Below are positions 1 to 10,372 of a stretch of DNA of 64,000 nucleotides, in pieces. How positions within the stretch are numbered: position 1 is the stretch's first letter; each line of letters begins with the position of its first letter. Both the position numbers and the translations under genes were made by a program. The stretch comes from Aeromonas jandaei (GTDB lineage: Bacteria > Pseudomonadota > Gammaproteobacteria > Enterobacterales > Aeromonadaceae): positions 3,626,001 through 3,690,000 of the forward strand of contig NZ_CP149571.1 of the NCBI RefSeq assembly GCF_037890695.1, in the 5' to 3' direction. A model generated the notes under the pieces. That model searched no databases and was not told where the DNA came from. It worked only from the letters and a program-made list of their open reading frames with translations.

Positions 1-31
1 CGCTCTGCGTCAGGTCGTCAACCGGCGGGCC

Positions 32-1408
<1,377 letters not shown>

Positions 1409-1620
1409 CTTCTAACCACTGCCTGTGAGTAAAATGGTTGGTCATGATACCCCGTTCAGGGGCAGAAAACGAGGCAGAAAACGTGGCCAATCCCGCCTGC
1501 CAGCACGGTTACGGCGCCTGAGAGACTATGCCGCCAGCCCCTGATGGGCTAGAATTGCCACCACTTTATGCCATACACCTGCGGGCACTTCGTCGTCCGC
1601 ATCAAATGAAAGGACATATC

Positions 1621-2118
1621 ATGGTCACTCTGCACACCAATCACGGCGACATCACCCTCACCCTGAATGCTGAAAAAGCCCCGGAAACCGTGGCCAACTT
1701 CCTGCAATACTGCCGTGACGGTCACTACGACAACACCATTTTCCACCGCGTTATCGACGGCTTCATGATCCAGGGCGGCGGCTATGCTCCGGGCTTTGAA
1801 GAGAAAGACACCCGCGCCCCCATCAAGAACGAAGCGGCCAATGGCCTCTCCAACAAGATCGGCACCATCGCCATGGCCCGCACCATGGAGCCGCACTCTG
1901 CCAGCGCCCAGTTCTTCATCAACGTGAACAACAACGACTTCCTCGACTTCAAATCCGCTACCACTCAGGGCTTCGGCTACTGCGTATTCGGTGAAGTGAC
2001 CGCCGGCATGGACGTGGTCAACAAGATCAAGGGCGTCAAGACCGGCAACTACGGCCGTATCCACCAGGACGTTCCGACCGAAGACGTGGTGATCACCAAG
2101 GTGACCCTTGCTGACTGA
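1621..2118 (+). CDS. ppiB: Peptidyl-prolyl cis-trans isomerase B (cyclophilin)
   Basis: This cytoplasmic cyclophilin catalyses proline cis-trans isomerisation during protein folding. The 165-residue product carries the family core: [13 protein letters not shown] near residue 40, then SASAQFFIN and GYCVFGEV. The frame is open upstream to 1528, but ATG 1621 is preferred because AAAGGA sits 6 bases upstream and the protein then begins with the usual [11 protein letters not shown] hairpin with a T-run follows just after the stop codon. It diverges from cysS. Confidence 0.96.
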   Translation: MVTLHTNHGDITLTLNAEKAPETVANFLQYCRDGHYDNTIFHRVIDGFMIQGGGYAPGFEEKDTRAPIKNEAANGLSNKIGTIAMARTMEPHSASAQFFINVNNNDFLDFKSATTQGFGYCVFGEVTAGMDVVNKIKGVKTGNYGRIHQDVPTEDVVITKVTLAD

Positions 2119-3553
2119 TCTCTGCCGACTCGGCACTGACAAAACTGCGGCCCCGGCCGCAGTTTTTCCATCTGCCTCCCCCACTGCCAGCCCAAACTGG
2201 CGCCGCCTCGACTATCTGGCCCACGGCAACCCGCGCCAGCGCTCGGCCCATGCCCTGCTCACCGCCGGTGTGTGGGATGAGCTGGCCGCGCAGTGCGCCG
2301 ATATGGCGCTGGTGAGCACGCTCGCCATCGGCCTCGATCGGCCGGGCAGCGATCTCGATATCCTCTGCCAGCATCCCAATCCGGCGGCGTTTGCCGCTAC
2401 GCTTGCAGCCCAAGGTTGGCTGGCAAGCGCCAAAGGCGACAATATCTGGCTGCTTGAGCGCACCTTTTCCCGCCTCGAGCAGCACAGTGCCGATAGCGAT
2501 TGCGACAAGAGCGAGGCCTGCTGGCCAGTGGAGCTGTATGTCACCCCTGCCCCCATCGAGACGCAGAATGGCTGGCGCCACCTCACTCTGATGGCGGCCC
2601 TGCTCGAGCGCTTTGGCGATGCTTTCTACCGCGAAGTGCTGCGCCTGCGTCTTGAAGAGGGACTGAAAGGGGAAGCGGCCATGTGCCGGTTGCTGGGGCT
2701 GACGGGCGATCCTTATGCAGCGCTGCTGACGCTGGAGGGGCAGGATCTGGCCCATCTGGTGTGGCCCGCCGCTATCGCGACTCCCGAAGCGGATGCGACC
2801 AGCAGCAACGGCTCGGCCATGCGTACCCTCTTTATCAGCGATATTCACCTGTGCAGCGATCGGCCCGACATGACCGCCGCACTGGTGCACTTTCTGACCA
2901 AGGAGGCGGTGGGCGCCGATGCCCTCTATGTGCTCGGCGATCTCTTCGAATTCTGGATTGGCGATGATGATCCCAATCCGCTCCACCAGGAGATGGCTGA
3001 CGCTTTTCTGGCCCTGAGCCAGCAGAATGTGCCCATCTACTTTATCCACGGCAACCGCGACTTTCTGCTGGGCCAAGAGTTTGCCAAGCGCGCGGGGATG
3101 ACCCTGCTGGGGGATCCGTGCGTTATCGAACTCTATGGCGAGCGGGTGGTGCTGAGCCACGGCGATCTGCTCTGCACCCTGGATGAGGGATATCAGAAGT
3201 TTCGTCGCATCACCCAGCTCAAGTGGCTGCGCTGGCTGTTCCTGCGCCTGCCGCTCGCCCGCCGTCAGGCCATCGCCCGCAAGATGCGCGGCCAAAGCCA
3301 GATGGAGAACGCCCACAAGAGCCAGCGCATCATGGATGTGACGCCAGCTGCCGTTGACGAGATTCTGCGCCAGCACGGCTGCAAGGTGATGATCCACGGC
3401 CACACCCACAGACCCGCCATCCACCACTTCCAGCTCGATGGCGCGCCTGCCCGGCGCATCGTGCTGGGTGACTGGTTCGAGCAGGGCTCGGTGCTGGTCT
3501 GGCGCCCCGGCGAGCAACTGCTGGAGACAAGGCCACTGGCAGCCGCGAGCTGA
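2108..3553 (+). CDS. Open frame joining a DUF4269 domain to LpxH
   Basis: A single stop-free frame of 481 codons begins at a TTG (2108) that overlaps the ppiB stop; AAGGTG lies 6 bases upstream. Residues about 35-215 resemble DUF4269, a family of unknown function; GSDLDI near residue 80 recalls the GS-x-DxD motif of nucleotidyltransferase folds. From the ATG at 2819 the sequence is a full LpxH. No better start for the DUF4269 part is visible after the hairpin at 2141-2167. It is open whether the cell makes a fused protein, two proteins, or mainly LpxH. The DUF4269 assignment is by pattern only. Confidence 0.55.
   Translation: MLTDLCRLGTDKTAAPAAVFPSASPTASPNWRRLDYLAHGNPRQRSAHALLTAGVWDELAAQCADMALVSTLAIGLDRPGSDLDILCQHPNPAAFAATLAAQGWLASAKGDNIWLLERTFSRLEQHSADSDCDKSEACWPVELYVTPAPIETQNGWRHLTLMAALLERFGDAFYREVLRLRLEEGLKGEAAMCRLLGLTGDPYAALLTLEGQDLAHLVWPAAIATPEADATSSNGSAMRTLFISDIHLCSDRPDMTAALVHFLTKEAVGADALYVLGDLFEFWIGDDDPNPLHQEMADAFLALSQQNVPIYFIHGNRDFLLGQEFAKRAGMTLLGDPCVIELYGERVVLSHGDLLCTLDEGYQKFRRITQLKWLRWLFLRLPLARRQAIARKMRGQSQMENAHKSQRIMDVTPAAVDEILRQHGCKVMIHGHTHRPAIHHFQLDGAPARRIVLGDWFEQGSVLVWRPGEQLLETRPLAAAS
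2141..2167 (+). terminator. Hairpin plus T-run after ppiB
   Basis: A GC-rich inverted repeat (AACTGCGGCC against GGCCGCAGTT) is followed by a T-run. It looks like the intrinsic terminator of ppiB, but it lies inside the long DUF4269-LpxH frame. Confidence 0.75.
2819..3553 (+). CDS. lpxH: UDP-2,3-diacylglucosamine diphosphatase
   Basis: LpxH hydrolyses UDP-2,3-diacylglucosamine to lipid X and UMP in lipid A synthesis, at the cytoplasmic face of the inner membrane. From ATG 2819 the protein is 244 residues, the normal family length. It shows the calcineurin-like metallophosphoesterase ligands in order: FISDIHL near residue 5, [12 protein letters not shown] near 41, HGNRDFLLG near 79, SHGDLLC near 114 and HGHTHRP near 195. 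The frame continues upstream into a DUF4269 domain with no stop, and no clear Shine-Dalgarno precedes 2819, so this start rests on family length. A strong terminator follows at 3583. Confidence 0.93.
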   Translation: MRTLFISDIHLCSDRPDMTAALVHFLTKEAVGADALYVLGDLFEFWIGDDDPNPLHQEMADAFLALSQQNVPIYFIHGNRDFLLGQEFAKRAGMTLLGDPCVIELYGERVVLSHGDLLCTLDEGYQKFRRITQLKWLRWLFLRLPLARRQAIARKMRGQSQMENAHKSQRIMDVTPAAVDEILRQHGCKVMIHGHTHRPAIHHFQLDGAPARRIVLGDWFEQGSVLVWRPGEQLLETRPLAAAS

Positions 3554-3582
3554 CAGCAGGTTCACAAGGCATCCATAAAGAG

Positions 3583-3614
3583 AGGGGCGCGTCAGCAGTG
3601 ACGCGCCCCTTGTT
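3583..3614 (+). terminator. Intrinsic terminator after lpxH
   Basis: A 12-bp perfect stem (AGGGGCGCGTCA with its complement) around a 4-base loop, followed by TTGTTC, 30 bases after the lpxH stop. Confidence 0.8.
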
Positions 3615-3777
3615 CATGGGCAAAACAGGCGCTTGGCTCAAAGAGGCGCGGCCGTCGCCGCATCTCCTGCGTCATAACAAGTCCGACAGCTTGTGACCAG
3701 CCAAGGGGTTGGAGCCCTTCGCATCGCCAGCCGCATCCCTATAATGTGCCCCTCACATAAACAGAGAGGAGTGACTC

Positions 3778-4026
3778 ATGGGTTTCATCACCTGGATTAT
3801 TTTGGGATTGCTGGTTGGCATGCTGGCCAAGTGGATCATGCCGGGCCGCGACGGTGGTGGCTTCTTCATGACCGCCCTGCTGGGGATTGTCGGCGCCATG
3901 GTCGGCGGCTATGTGGGCACCTTGCTGGGTCTGGGCTCGGTGACCGGCTTCAATATTTCGAGCATTGCCATCGCCACCGTGGGTGCCCTTATCGTCCTGT
4001 TTGTCTTCAACAAGATCCGCAGCTGA
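3778..4026 (+). CDS. GlsB/YeaQ/YmgE-family small membrane protein
   Basis: An 82-residue, very hydrophobic protein with three likely membrane helices (about residues 3-20, 29-50 and 56-78) separated by Gly-rich turns such as MPGRDGGG. This is the pattern of the transglycosylase-associated GlsB/YeaQ/YmgE family, inner-membrane proteins often linked to stress responses and with no proven reaction. The start is supported by AGAGAGGAG 7 bases before the ATG. The gene is flanked by terminators on both sides, so it is probably transcribed alone. Confidence 0.88.
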   Translation: MGFITWIILGLLVGMLAKWIMPGRDGGGFFMTALLGIVGAMVGGYVGTLLGLGSVTGFNISSIAIATVGALIVLFVFNKIRS

Positions 4027-4057
4027 CAACCCAACGCCATCTTATGTGTAGATAAAC

Positions 4058-4087
4058 AGGGCACCGCGAGGTGCCCTCTCTTTTTTT
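4058..4087. terminator. Terminator after the YeaQ-like gene
   Basis: Stem AGGGCACC-GCGA-GGTGCCCT followed by CTC and seven T residues on the plus strand. It lies between converging genes and may also stop the histidine-kinase transcript on the minus strand. Confidence 0.8.
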
Positions 4088-4094
4088 ATCCTCC

Positions 4095-5498
4095 TCACGA
4101 TTTTGCCAGCGGCAAGATCAGCCTGACCAACAAGCCCCCCAGCTGGGTGGCAGGCAGCAGCAGCACCTCGCCGTGATGGTAGTGGGCGATGTCGCGCACC
4201 AGCGCCAGACCAAGCCCCGCCCCCGGCTGTTCGCTGCCCTGCTCGAGGCGCTGAAACGGCTGCCAGACCCGCTCTGCCAGCTCGGGGGCGATGCCGGGGC
4301 CACTATCCTCTACCTCCAGCCAGATCTGCCCGTTGCCGTGCACCACCCGCGCCGTCACCGTGCCGTGGGGCGGGGTGTATTTGATGGCGTTGTCGAGCAG
4401 GTTGGCACACAGCTCCCCGAGCAGCAGCGGCTCCCCCGCCACCATGATGGCGGACTCCTCCCCCTCGTAACCGAGATCGATCCCCTTGCTGCGCGCCTGC
4501 GCCAACCGTGACAGACAGGCCTGCTGCACCAGCGTCGTCAACTCGATGGGCTCACGCTGGCGCAGCCCGGAGCACTCGTCCGATTTGAGTCGGGCCAGCA
4601 GCAGGAGCCGCTCGGTCAGGGCGATGGTGTGATCGAGCCGCACGGCCATGGCATCGAGGCTCTCGCTCATCAGGGCGGGATCGCCGCTGCCGCGCGCTAC
4701 CTCAACCTGGGTTTTCAGGATGGTAAGCGGCGTGCGCAGCTGATGGGCGGCATCGGCACTGAAGCGCTCCTGCCGGGCCACCAGCTGACGCAAGCGGGCC
4801 AGCTGGCGGTTGAACGCCTGCACCAGCGGCCGGGTCTCCTGCCAGGGGAGCAGATCCGGCAAGGGAGCGAGCGTGGCGGCATCGCGGCGCAGGATCTCCC
4901 GCGACAAACGGCGCATCGGGGTGAGCAGCCGCTTGAGCAACAGATAAGCGAGCAGCAGGGTGAGCACCACCAGCGCCCCCTGGGTCAGCAGGGCCGACCA
5001 GAGCAGCTGCTGTGCCAGTTGCTGGCGGCCGAGCAGGGTTTCCGCCACCGTGATGCGGGCCATGCCGGTGACTCCCCCCTCGCCTACCGGTTGCAGCAGC
5101 ATCACGGCGCGAATTGGCGCCTCCTGATAGAGCCCGTCGTAGAAGTAGGCGAGCGCCGGATAGCGGTCGGTCAGCGGCGTGCCAACCGGCATGGGGGGCA
5201 AATCGTCAAAGCCGGAGATGACCCCATCGTCGATGCCGCGCACCTGATAGAAGAGGCGATCGCGCATGTTGCGCTCGAAGCTGTCGAGCACCACGTAGGG
5301 CACATCCACCTTGAGAACCCCATCGCTTGCCGTCAGCCGCTCGGCGACGGTGCGGGCCGAGGCGAGCAGGGTGCGATCATAGGCCGAGGTGGCCGCCGCC
5401 AGCGCGCCGTAGTAGCTGTACCAGGCCGAGGCGGCCCAGAGGATCAGCAAGGGGCCGCCCAGAAACAGCAGCAGTTGATGGAGCAGGGAGCGACTAAT
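4095..5498 (-). CDS. tctE: TctE-like sensor histidine kinase
   Basis: This inner-membrane sensor kinase probably controls the divergent tctCBA transporter. In order it has a first membrane helix near residues 8-28, a periplasmic 2CSK-type sensor region, a second membrane helix around 180-200, the HisKA phosphoacceptor in AHQLRTPLT, the N-box NLLDNAIKY, the G-box DSGPGIA and GAGLGLALV. The ATT at 5498 is chosen as start: CGGAGG lies 6 bases upstream, the ATT overlaps the TAG of the response-regulator gene, and the protein then begins SRSLLHQLLL, completing the first helix. The next candidate, TTG at 5450, would cut that helix in half. Either start is non-ATG. The name follows from context. Confidence 0.85.
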   Translation of the reverse strand: MSRSLLHQLLLFLGGPLLILWAASAWYSYYGALAAATSAYDRTLLASARTVAERLTASDGVLKVDVPYVVLDSFERNMRDRLFYQVRGIDDGVISGFDDLPPMPVGTPLTDRYPALAYFYDGLYQEAPIRAVMLLQPVGEGGVTGMARITVAETLLGRQQLAQQLLWSALLTQGALVVLTLLLAYLLLKRLLTPMRRLSREILRRDAATLAPLPDLLPWQETRPLVQAFNRQLARLRQLVARQERFSADAAHQLRTPLTILKTQVEVARGSGDPALMSESLDAMAVRLDHTIALTERLLLLARLKSDECSGLRQREPIELTTLVQQACLSRLAQARSKGIDLGYEGEESAIMVAGEPLLLGELCANLLDNAIKYTPPHGTVTARVVHGNGQIWLEVEDSGPGIAPELAERVWQPFQRLEQGSEQPGAGLGLALVRDIAHYHHGEVLLLPATQLGGLLVRLILPLAKS

Positions 5499-6168
5499 GG
5501 GAAGCCTCCGGCGCCGCTTCCAGCAGATAGCCCAGCCCGCGCAAAGTGGTGATCACCACCCCGCTGCCTACCAGCTTTTTGCGCAATCGGTGGATATAGA
5601 GATCGATGCTGTCGAGCCCCGCCTCGTCATCGAGATTGAACACCTGCTCGAACAGCTGCCCTTTGGCGACGGGGCGCCCGTGGCGGTACATCAGCGCGGT
5701 CAGCAGCGCCTGCTCGCGCGGAGTCAGGGCCAGCCGGGCATCCGCCAGCAGAAAATAGCCGTCGGGATGCAGGGTCAGGCGTCCCAGCCGCAGCTCGGCG
5801 CCACCGCTTTCGCTGCGCCGCAGCAGGGCCCGCAACCGGGCATCCAGCTCCCCCAGATCGAACGGCTTGGCCAGATAGTCATCGGCACCGGCATTGAGGC
5901 CGCAGATGCGCTCCTCCACGGCGCCGCGAGCGGTGAGCAGCAGCACCGGCAACCCCTGCCCCCGGCTGCGCAATCGGCCGAGTACCGCCAGCCCGTCAAG
6001 CTTGGGCATCTCGATATCGAGCACCGCCAGCGCGTATTTTTCGTGGCGCAACAGGTGATCGGCCCGGGCGCCGTCAGCCACCCAATCCACTGCGAAACCG
6101 GCGCTGGTGAGCGCCCGCGACAGCCAGTGGGCCAGTTCGTGATTGTCTTCTGCCAACAGCAAGCGCAT
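5494..6168 (-). CDS. tctD: TctD-like OmpR-family response regulator
   Basis: A 224-residue DNA-binding response regulator. The receiver domain begins MRLLLAEDNHELA, with the phosphoacceptor Asp in ALAVLDIEMPKLDG near residue 51, Thr in LLLTARGA and Lys in DYLAKPFD. A C-terminal winged helix (about 125-220) ends with SIDLYIHRLRKKL and TLRGLGYLL. ATG 6168 is chosen over the open frame to 6225 because an AAGGGGATAGGG-type ribosome site precedes it. The gene overlaps the kinase start and diverges from tctC, matching the classical tctDE/tctCBA arrangement for citrate-type substrates. Confidence 0.9.
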   Translation of the reverse strand: MRLLLAEDNHELAHWLSRALTSAGFAVDWVADGARADHLLRHEKYALAVLDIEMPKLDGLAVLGRLRSRGQGLPVLLLTARGAVEERICGLNAGADDYLAKPFDLGELDARLRALLRRSESGGAELRLGRLTLHPDGYFLLADARLALTPREQALLTALMYRHGRPVAKGQLFEQVFNLDDEAGLDSIDLYIHRLRKKLVGSGVVITTLRGLGYLLEAAPEASH

Positions 6169-6389
6169 CCCTATCCCCTTGTTCTTAACGACGGCGTGCA
6201 ACCACAGTGCAGCAACTGCATCCATTCACTCTGCCTGAGCGGAACAAGGTGCGATCACGGTCACACTCCCGCCAATTGGTCAGTGATTGAAAGGTGAATG
6301 AAAGGTTGTTGTTTTAACAATTTCGCATCACTTCGTCCATCGACGGAGTCACACCGAGAAAAAACAACGACAAGATGGAGCACACAACC

Positions 6390-7376
6390 ATGAAGCAACG
6401 CACACGTCATGCCCTCGCCCTGCTGACCCTGCTCGGCGCCCTGCCGCTGCAGGCGGCCGAGAGTGTCACCGCCCCGAGCCGTACCGAATGTATCGCACCG
6501 GCCAAACCGGGCGGTGGTTTCGATCTCACCTGCAAGCTGTTGCAGGTGAGCCTGCAGGAGACCGGCACCATCGACAAACCGATGCGGGTCACCTATATGC
6601 CGGGCGGGGTCGGTGCCGTTGCCTACAACGCCATCGTGGCGCAGCGCCCTGCCGAGGCGGGGACTGTGGTCGCCTTCTCCGGCGGCTCCCTGCTCAACCT
6701 CTCACAGGGGAAATTTGGCCGTTACGGGGTGGATGATGTGCGCTGGCTGGCGGCGGTGGGGACCGACTACGGCATGATCGCGGTGCGCCATGATGCCCCC
6801 TATCAGAACCTCAAGGATCTGGTGAATGCCATGGCAAACGACCCCAACAGCGTGGTCATCGGGGCGGGGGCCTCCATCGGCAGTCAGGACTGGATGAAGA
6901 CGGCGCTGCTGGCCAAGCAGGCGGGCGTTGATCCGCACAAGATGCGCTACGTCGCCTTTGAAGGGGGCGGCGAGCCGGTCACCGCGCTGCTGGGCAACCA
7001 TGTGCAGGCGGTCTCCGGCGATCTGAGCGAGATGGTGCCCTATATCGGTGGCGACAAGCTGCGGGTGCTGGCGGTGTTCGCCAAAGAGCGGCTGCCCGGC
7101 AAGCTGGCCACCATTCCTACCGCCAAAGAGCAGGGTTATGACCTGGAGTGGCCGGTGATCCGCGGCTTCTATGTCGGCCCCAAGGTGAGCGACAGCGAAT
7201 ACCAGTGGTGGAAGCAAACCTTCGATCAGCTGGTGAAGACCGATACCTTCAAGGCGCAGCGGGATCTGCGCGGCCTGTTCGAGTTTGACCTGACAGGGGA
7301 TGCGCTCGACAGCTACGTCAAGACCCAGGTGGCGCAATATCGCGAGCAGGCCAGGGCCTTCGGTCTGGCCAAATAG
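6390..7376 (+). CDS. tctC: Tripartite tricarboxylate transporter substrate-binding protein
   Basis: This periplasmic solute-binding protein of a TTT transporter captures a di- or tricarboxylate and delivers it to TctAB. It is 328 residues from ATG 6390, which has GGAG about 9 bases upstream; the in-frame ATG at 6375 has a poorer ribosome site. Residues 1-22 form a Sec signal peptide (KQRTRHALALLTLLGALPLQA). The family core is visible in CIAPAKPGGGFDLTCKLL and in the MPGGVGAVAYN segment. It is first in a tctCBA operon. Confidence 0.92.
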   Translation: MKQRTRHALALLTLLGALPLQAAESVTAPSRTECIAPAKPGGGFDLTCKLLQVSLQETGTIDKPMRVTYMPGGVGAVAYNAIVAQRPAEAGTVVAFSGGSLLNLSQGKFGRYGVDDVRWLAAVGTDYGMIAVRHDAPYQNLKDLVNAMANDPNSVVIGAGASIGSQDWMKTALLAKQAGVDPHKMRYVAFEGGGEPVTALLGNHVQAVSGDLSEMVPYIGGDKLRVLAVFAKERLPGKLATIPTAKEQGYDLEWPVIRGFYVGPKVSDSEYQWWKQTFDQLVKTDTFKAQRDLRGLFEFDLTGDALDSYVKTQVAQYREQARAFGLAK

Positions 7377-7387
7377 GAGCCGCAGCC

Positions 7388-7819
7388 ATGAGCGATCGCA
7401 TCTTCGCCGCCATCTGGCTGCTGCTCTGTCTGGCGGGGGCCTCCCTCGCCTGGCAGTACCAGAGCGAATACAGCTATGAGCCGCTGGGGCCACGTCCCTT
7501 TCCGCTCGGGATCCTCGGTCTGATGGCACTCTGTGCCCTGCTCCTGCTGCGCCGCCAGCCGGACACCGTCAGCTGGCCACCGCTGCGTACCCTGCGCCAC
7601 CTTGCCATCATGGTGGCAGCGCTGGCCGGTTACGGCGCCAGCTTCGAGTGGCTGGGCTTTCCGCTGGCTACCGCCCTGCTCACCTTTGTGCTGGGGCGCC
7701 TGTTTGGCGCCTCGGCCAAAGCCGCCCTGCTCTCCGGCATCGTCGGCGGGCTGGTGCTCTATTTCGCCTTTGACAGGCTGCTGGATGTCACCCTGCCCCT
7801 CGGCGTCTGGTTCTCTTAA
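7388..7819 (+). CDS. tctB: Tripartite tricarboxylate transporter small membrane subunit
   Basis: A 143-residue TctB-type subunit with four predicted membrane helices (about 5-22, 40-55, 70-90 and 105-140). It forms the membrane complex with TctA. AGGAGC lies just upstream of the ATG, 12 bases after the tctC stop, and tctA begins 9 bases after this gene. TctB proteins are poorly conserved, so position in the operon carries much of the assignment. Confidence 0.9.
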   Translation: MSDRIFAAIWLLLCLAGASLAWQYQSEYSYEPLGPRPFPLGILGLMALCALLLLRRQPDTVSWPPLRTLRHLAIMVAALAGYGASFEWLGFPLATALLTFVLGRLFGASAKAALLSGIVGGLVLYFAFDRLLDVTLPLGVWFS

Positions 7820-7828
7820 GGAGTCAAT

Positions 7829-9361
7829 ATGGATACCTGGATGTACCTCTCCCAGGGCTTTGCGGTGGCGCTCACCCCGGAGAATCTGGTGATTGCCCTC
7901 ATCGGCTGCTTTGTCGGCACCGTGGTCGGCCTGCTGCCGGGCCTTGGCCCCATCAACGGCGTCGCCATCCTGTTGCCGCTGGCCTTTGCCCTGAAACTGC
8001 CCCCCGAATCGGCGTTGATCCTGCTCGCCACCGTCTATATCGGTTGCGAATATGGCGGGCGGATCTCCTCGATCCTGCTCAACGTACCGGGGGATGCCGC
8101 CGCCATCATGACCGCGCTGGATGGCTACCCCATGGCCCAGCAGGGCAAGGCGGGAGTGGCCCTCTCCATCTCGGCTGTCAGCTCCTTTGTCGGCTCCATG
8201 CTCGCCATCGGCGGGATCATTCTATTCGCTCCGGCGCTGGCGCGCTGGTCGCTCGCCTTCGGCCCGGCGGAGTATTTCGCCCTGATGGTGTTCGCCATCG
8301 CCTGCCTTGGCAGCATGATGAGCCAGAATCCGCTCAAATCCTTTATGGCGGCACTGATTGGGCTGGGGCTCGCCACCGTCGGGGTGGATGCCAACACCGG
8401 CATCTATCGCTTCACCTTCGACAGCGTGCACCTCTCGGACGGGGTGCAGTTTATCGTGGTGGTGATCGGTCTCTTCTCGGTGAGCGAGATCCTGCTGATG
8501 CTGGAGCACACCAGCGGCGGCGGCAAGCTGGTGCGTACCACCGGGCGGATGCTGTTCAACTTCAAGGAGCTGGTCTACTGCACCGGCACCATGCTGCGCT
8601 CCTCTACCATCGGCTTTTTCGTCGGCATTCTGCCGGGCGCCGGCGCCACCATTGCGAGCGCCATCACCTACATGAGCGAGAAGCGGCTGGCCGGCCCGAA
8701 TGCCAAATTCGGCGAAGGGGATATTCGCGGCGTGGCCGCGCCAGAGGCGGCCAACAATGCCTCCGCCTGTGGCTCCTTTATCCCCATGCTCACCCTGGGG
8801 GTGCCGGGGTCGGGCACCACGGCGGTGATGATGGGGGCGCTGACCCTCTACAACATCACCCCGGGCCCCACCATGTTCACCGAACAACCCGATGTGGTGT
8901 GGGGACTGATCGCCGCCCTCTTGCTGGCCAACGTCATGCTGCTGGTGATGAACATCCCCATGGTGGGCATTTTCACCCGCATGCTCTCCATCCCGCTCTG
9001 GTTTCTGGTGCCCGCCATCGCCAGCGTCTCGGCGGTGGGGGTCTATGCGGTGCACAGCACCACCTTCGATCTGCTGCTGATGGTGGGCCTCGGGGTCTTT
9101 GGCTACCTGCTGCGCAAAATGCACTTCCCCATGTCACCGCTCATTCTGGGCTTCGTGCTGGGTGAAATGCTGGAGCAGAACCTGCGCCGCGCCCTTTCCA
9201 TCAGCAATGGCGACACTGCCATCCTGTGGAGCAGCAGCATCAGCCAAACCCTGCTGGTGCTGGCGATCGTGGTGATCGCCCTACCCCCGCTGGTACGCCT
9301 GCTGCGACGCCGCAACACAGTCGTGGCCGCCACGGATGCCAGCGCAGAACAAAGCTCCTGA
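7829..9361 (+). CDS. tctA: Tripartite tricarboxylate transporter large permease subunit
   Basis: The 510-residue TctA permease has about 12 membrane helices. The signature GLLPGLGPINGVAILLPL near residues 32-49 and the second repeat FFVGILPGAGATIASA near 260 are characteristic of TctA. The ribosome site is TTAAGGAGTCAAT-ATG. It is the last gene of the operon and is followed by a terminator at 9389. Confidence 0.95.
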   Translation: MDTWMYLSQGFAVALTPENLVIALIGCFVGTVVGLLPGLGPINGVAILLPLAFALKLPPESALILLATVYIGCEYGGRISSILLNVPGDAAAIMTALDGYPMAQQGKAGVALSISAVSSFVGSMLAIGGIILFAPALARWSLAFGPAEYFALMVFAIACLGSMMSQNPLKSFMAALIGLGLATVGVDANTGIYRFTFDSVHLSDGVQFIVVVIGLFSVSEILLMLEHTSGGGKLVRTTGRMLFNFKELVYCTGTMLRSSTIGFFVGILPGAGATIASAITYMSEKRLAGPNAKFGEGDIRGVAAPEAANNASACGSFIPMLTLGVPGSGTTAVMMGALTLYNITPGPTMFTEQPDVVWGLIAALLLANVMLLVMNIPMVGIFTRMLSIPLWFLVPAIASVSAVGVYAVHSTTFDLLLMVGLGVFGYLLRKMHFPMSPLILGFVLGEMLEQNLRRALSISNGDTAILWSSSISQTLLVLAIVVIALPPLVRLLRRRNTVVAATDASAEQSS

Positions 9362-9388
9362 TAACCGGGGTGTTCTGTACACACAAGC

Positions 9389-9421
9389 AAAAAGGGCCCC
9401 ACCATGTGAGGCCCTTCTTAT
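9389..9421 (+). terminator. Terminator after tctA
   Basis: Stem AAGGGCC/GGCCCTT with an 11-base loop followed by a T-rich tail (CTTATTT), 28 bases after the tctA stop. Confidence 0.6.
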
Positions 9422-9423
9422 TT

Positions 9424-9590
9424 CATCTAACAGCACGCACTTCGAGCCATAAACCATGGCCAAAGGAGGCCGCCAGATAAAGTCCATCAACAGGCTGGAC
9501 GATGCCACGCAAAAGGATGCGCAGATTGCTGTTCGCAAAAATAGAGCAGCCGAACCGAAAAGCGCAGTGGACACATTGGCGACATTCGGA
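9424..9590. other. Non-coding junction between tctA and the T6SS cluster
   Basis: No supported gene. Short open frames exist on both strands, but none has a credible ribosome site or family resemblance. This is the point where base composition drops from the GC-rich tct operon to the AT-richer effector cluster, so it may be an old insertion boundary. Confidence 0.4.
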
Positions 9591-9623
9591 CAAAACAAAA
9601 AGGCCGCTATTGCTAGCGGCCTT
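9591..9623 (-). terminator. Terminator of the T6SS effector/immunity operon
   Basis: A perfect 10-bp stem (AAGGCCGCTA with its complement) around TTGC. On the minus strand it is followed by TTTTGTTTTG, placing it correctly to end the operon that runs from hcp to the DUF2931 genes. Confidence 0.8.
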
Positions 9624-9658
9624 CTGTAATTTTACCGACATTTTAAGCTCCGTAGGTA

Positions 9659-10372
9659 TTACCTTACTGGGTCAGTATCTGTCTTGGGTTGGGTGGCGCG
9701 GTAACCGTCCATGATCGGGGCCCAGTCCATGCCCATGGGAACGGGGTACTGTTGATAGACTTTGCTGTACTTCGCATCAAAGTCTGCCCAAGCATTTTTA
9801 TACTGACTGGAGAGCGGGAAGCGCTTGTCAAAGGGATCATCCGTTACTTCTTTAGCTATTCCCCTAGCCAACAGGATATCGGGCGTGGCTCTGACACTGG
9901 TTAAAAAGGCCTCAACATAACCACCTGTCGCCATGCCTAAGCCAATATTATCCCGCCTCTCTTCTCGCAACTCCTTGCCCACTTTTACCCGGTAACGCTG
10001 TGCGATCATGCTTTCCAGTTCTGCTGGCAATGTAAGGCTGATGCGATAGCGTTTCTTGTCATGAAATGAAACCCACTCAATGTCCACCTGATCAGGTATT
10101 GGGCGGGTTGTGTGGCTTCCTTTTGAGATACGCCAACGATAGTCTTTTTCTTTGAGCGCTTCCGCGCCAAAAAATCCGGCAGAACCATTGGTCGAGGCAT
10201 CGACCAACTTACCTTGGCGATAAAAGAGAACTTTAGTCACCCAGAGCTAATCAGCGTTCGAACCCACCATATGGCGCCAGTCCAGTTGTTTGGGGCCAGA
10301 GGGGGCTGCTTGGCAGGCTGCAACTAATGGCAACAGCAGCAGTAGGAGTATCCAGCGCATACAAGTCATCAT
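9659..10372 (-). pseudogene. DUF2931 lipoprotein copy interrupted by an amber stop
   Basis: The frame starts at ATG 10372, which overlaps the TGA of the upstream paralogue (ATGA). It encodes a hydrophobic signal with a Cys (WILLLLLPLVAAC), then stops at TAG 10247-10249 (codon 42). The same frame resumes and continues 195 codons to 9659, fully colinear with its neighbour: GSNAD-stop-LWVTK here against GSNVDSFCTTK there. Without the stop it would be a 237-residue lipoprotein. The remainder could only be made from GTG 10240, without a signal peptide. It is probably a duplicated immunity gene that has been inactivated, unless the stop is suppressed or is a sequencing error. Confidence 0.8.

Noticed and set aside
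2093..3565. 490-codon minus-strand frame antisense to lpxH
   Set aside because: The composition is that of an antisense shadow; the plus strand encodes all LpxH metal ligands.
9423..9641. 72-codon minus-strand frame between tctA and the T6SS cluster
   Set aside because: It overlaps the operon terminator, has no ribosome site and shows no recognisable motif.
10247..10249. Programmed amber read-through or pyrrolysine-type recoding
   Set aside because: A second TAG in the integrase gene made this tempting, but there is no downstream stem-loop signal or suppressor tRNA in view; simple mutation explains both.
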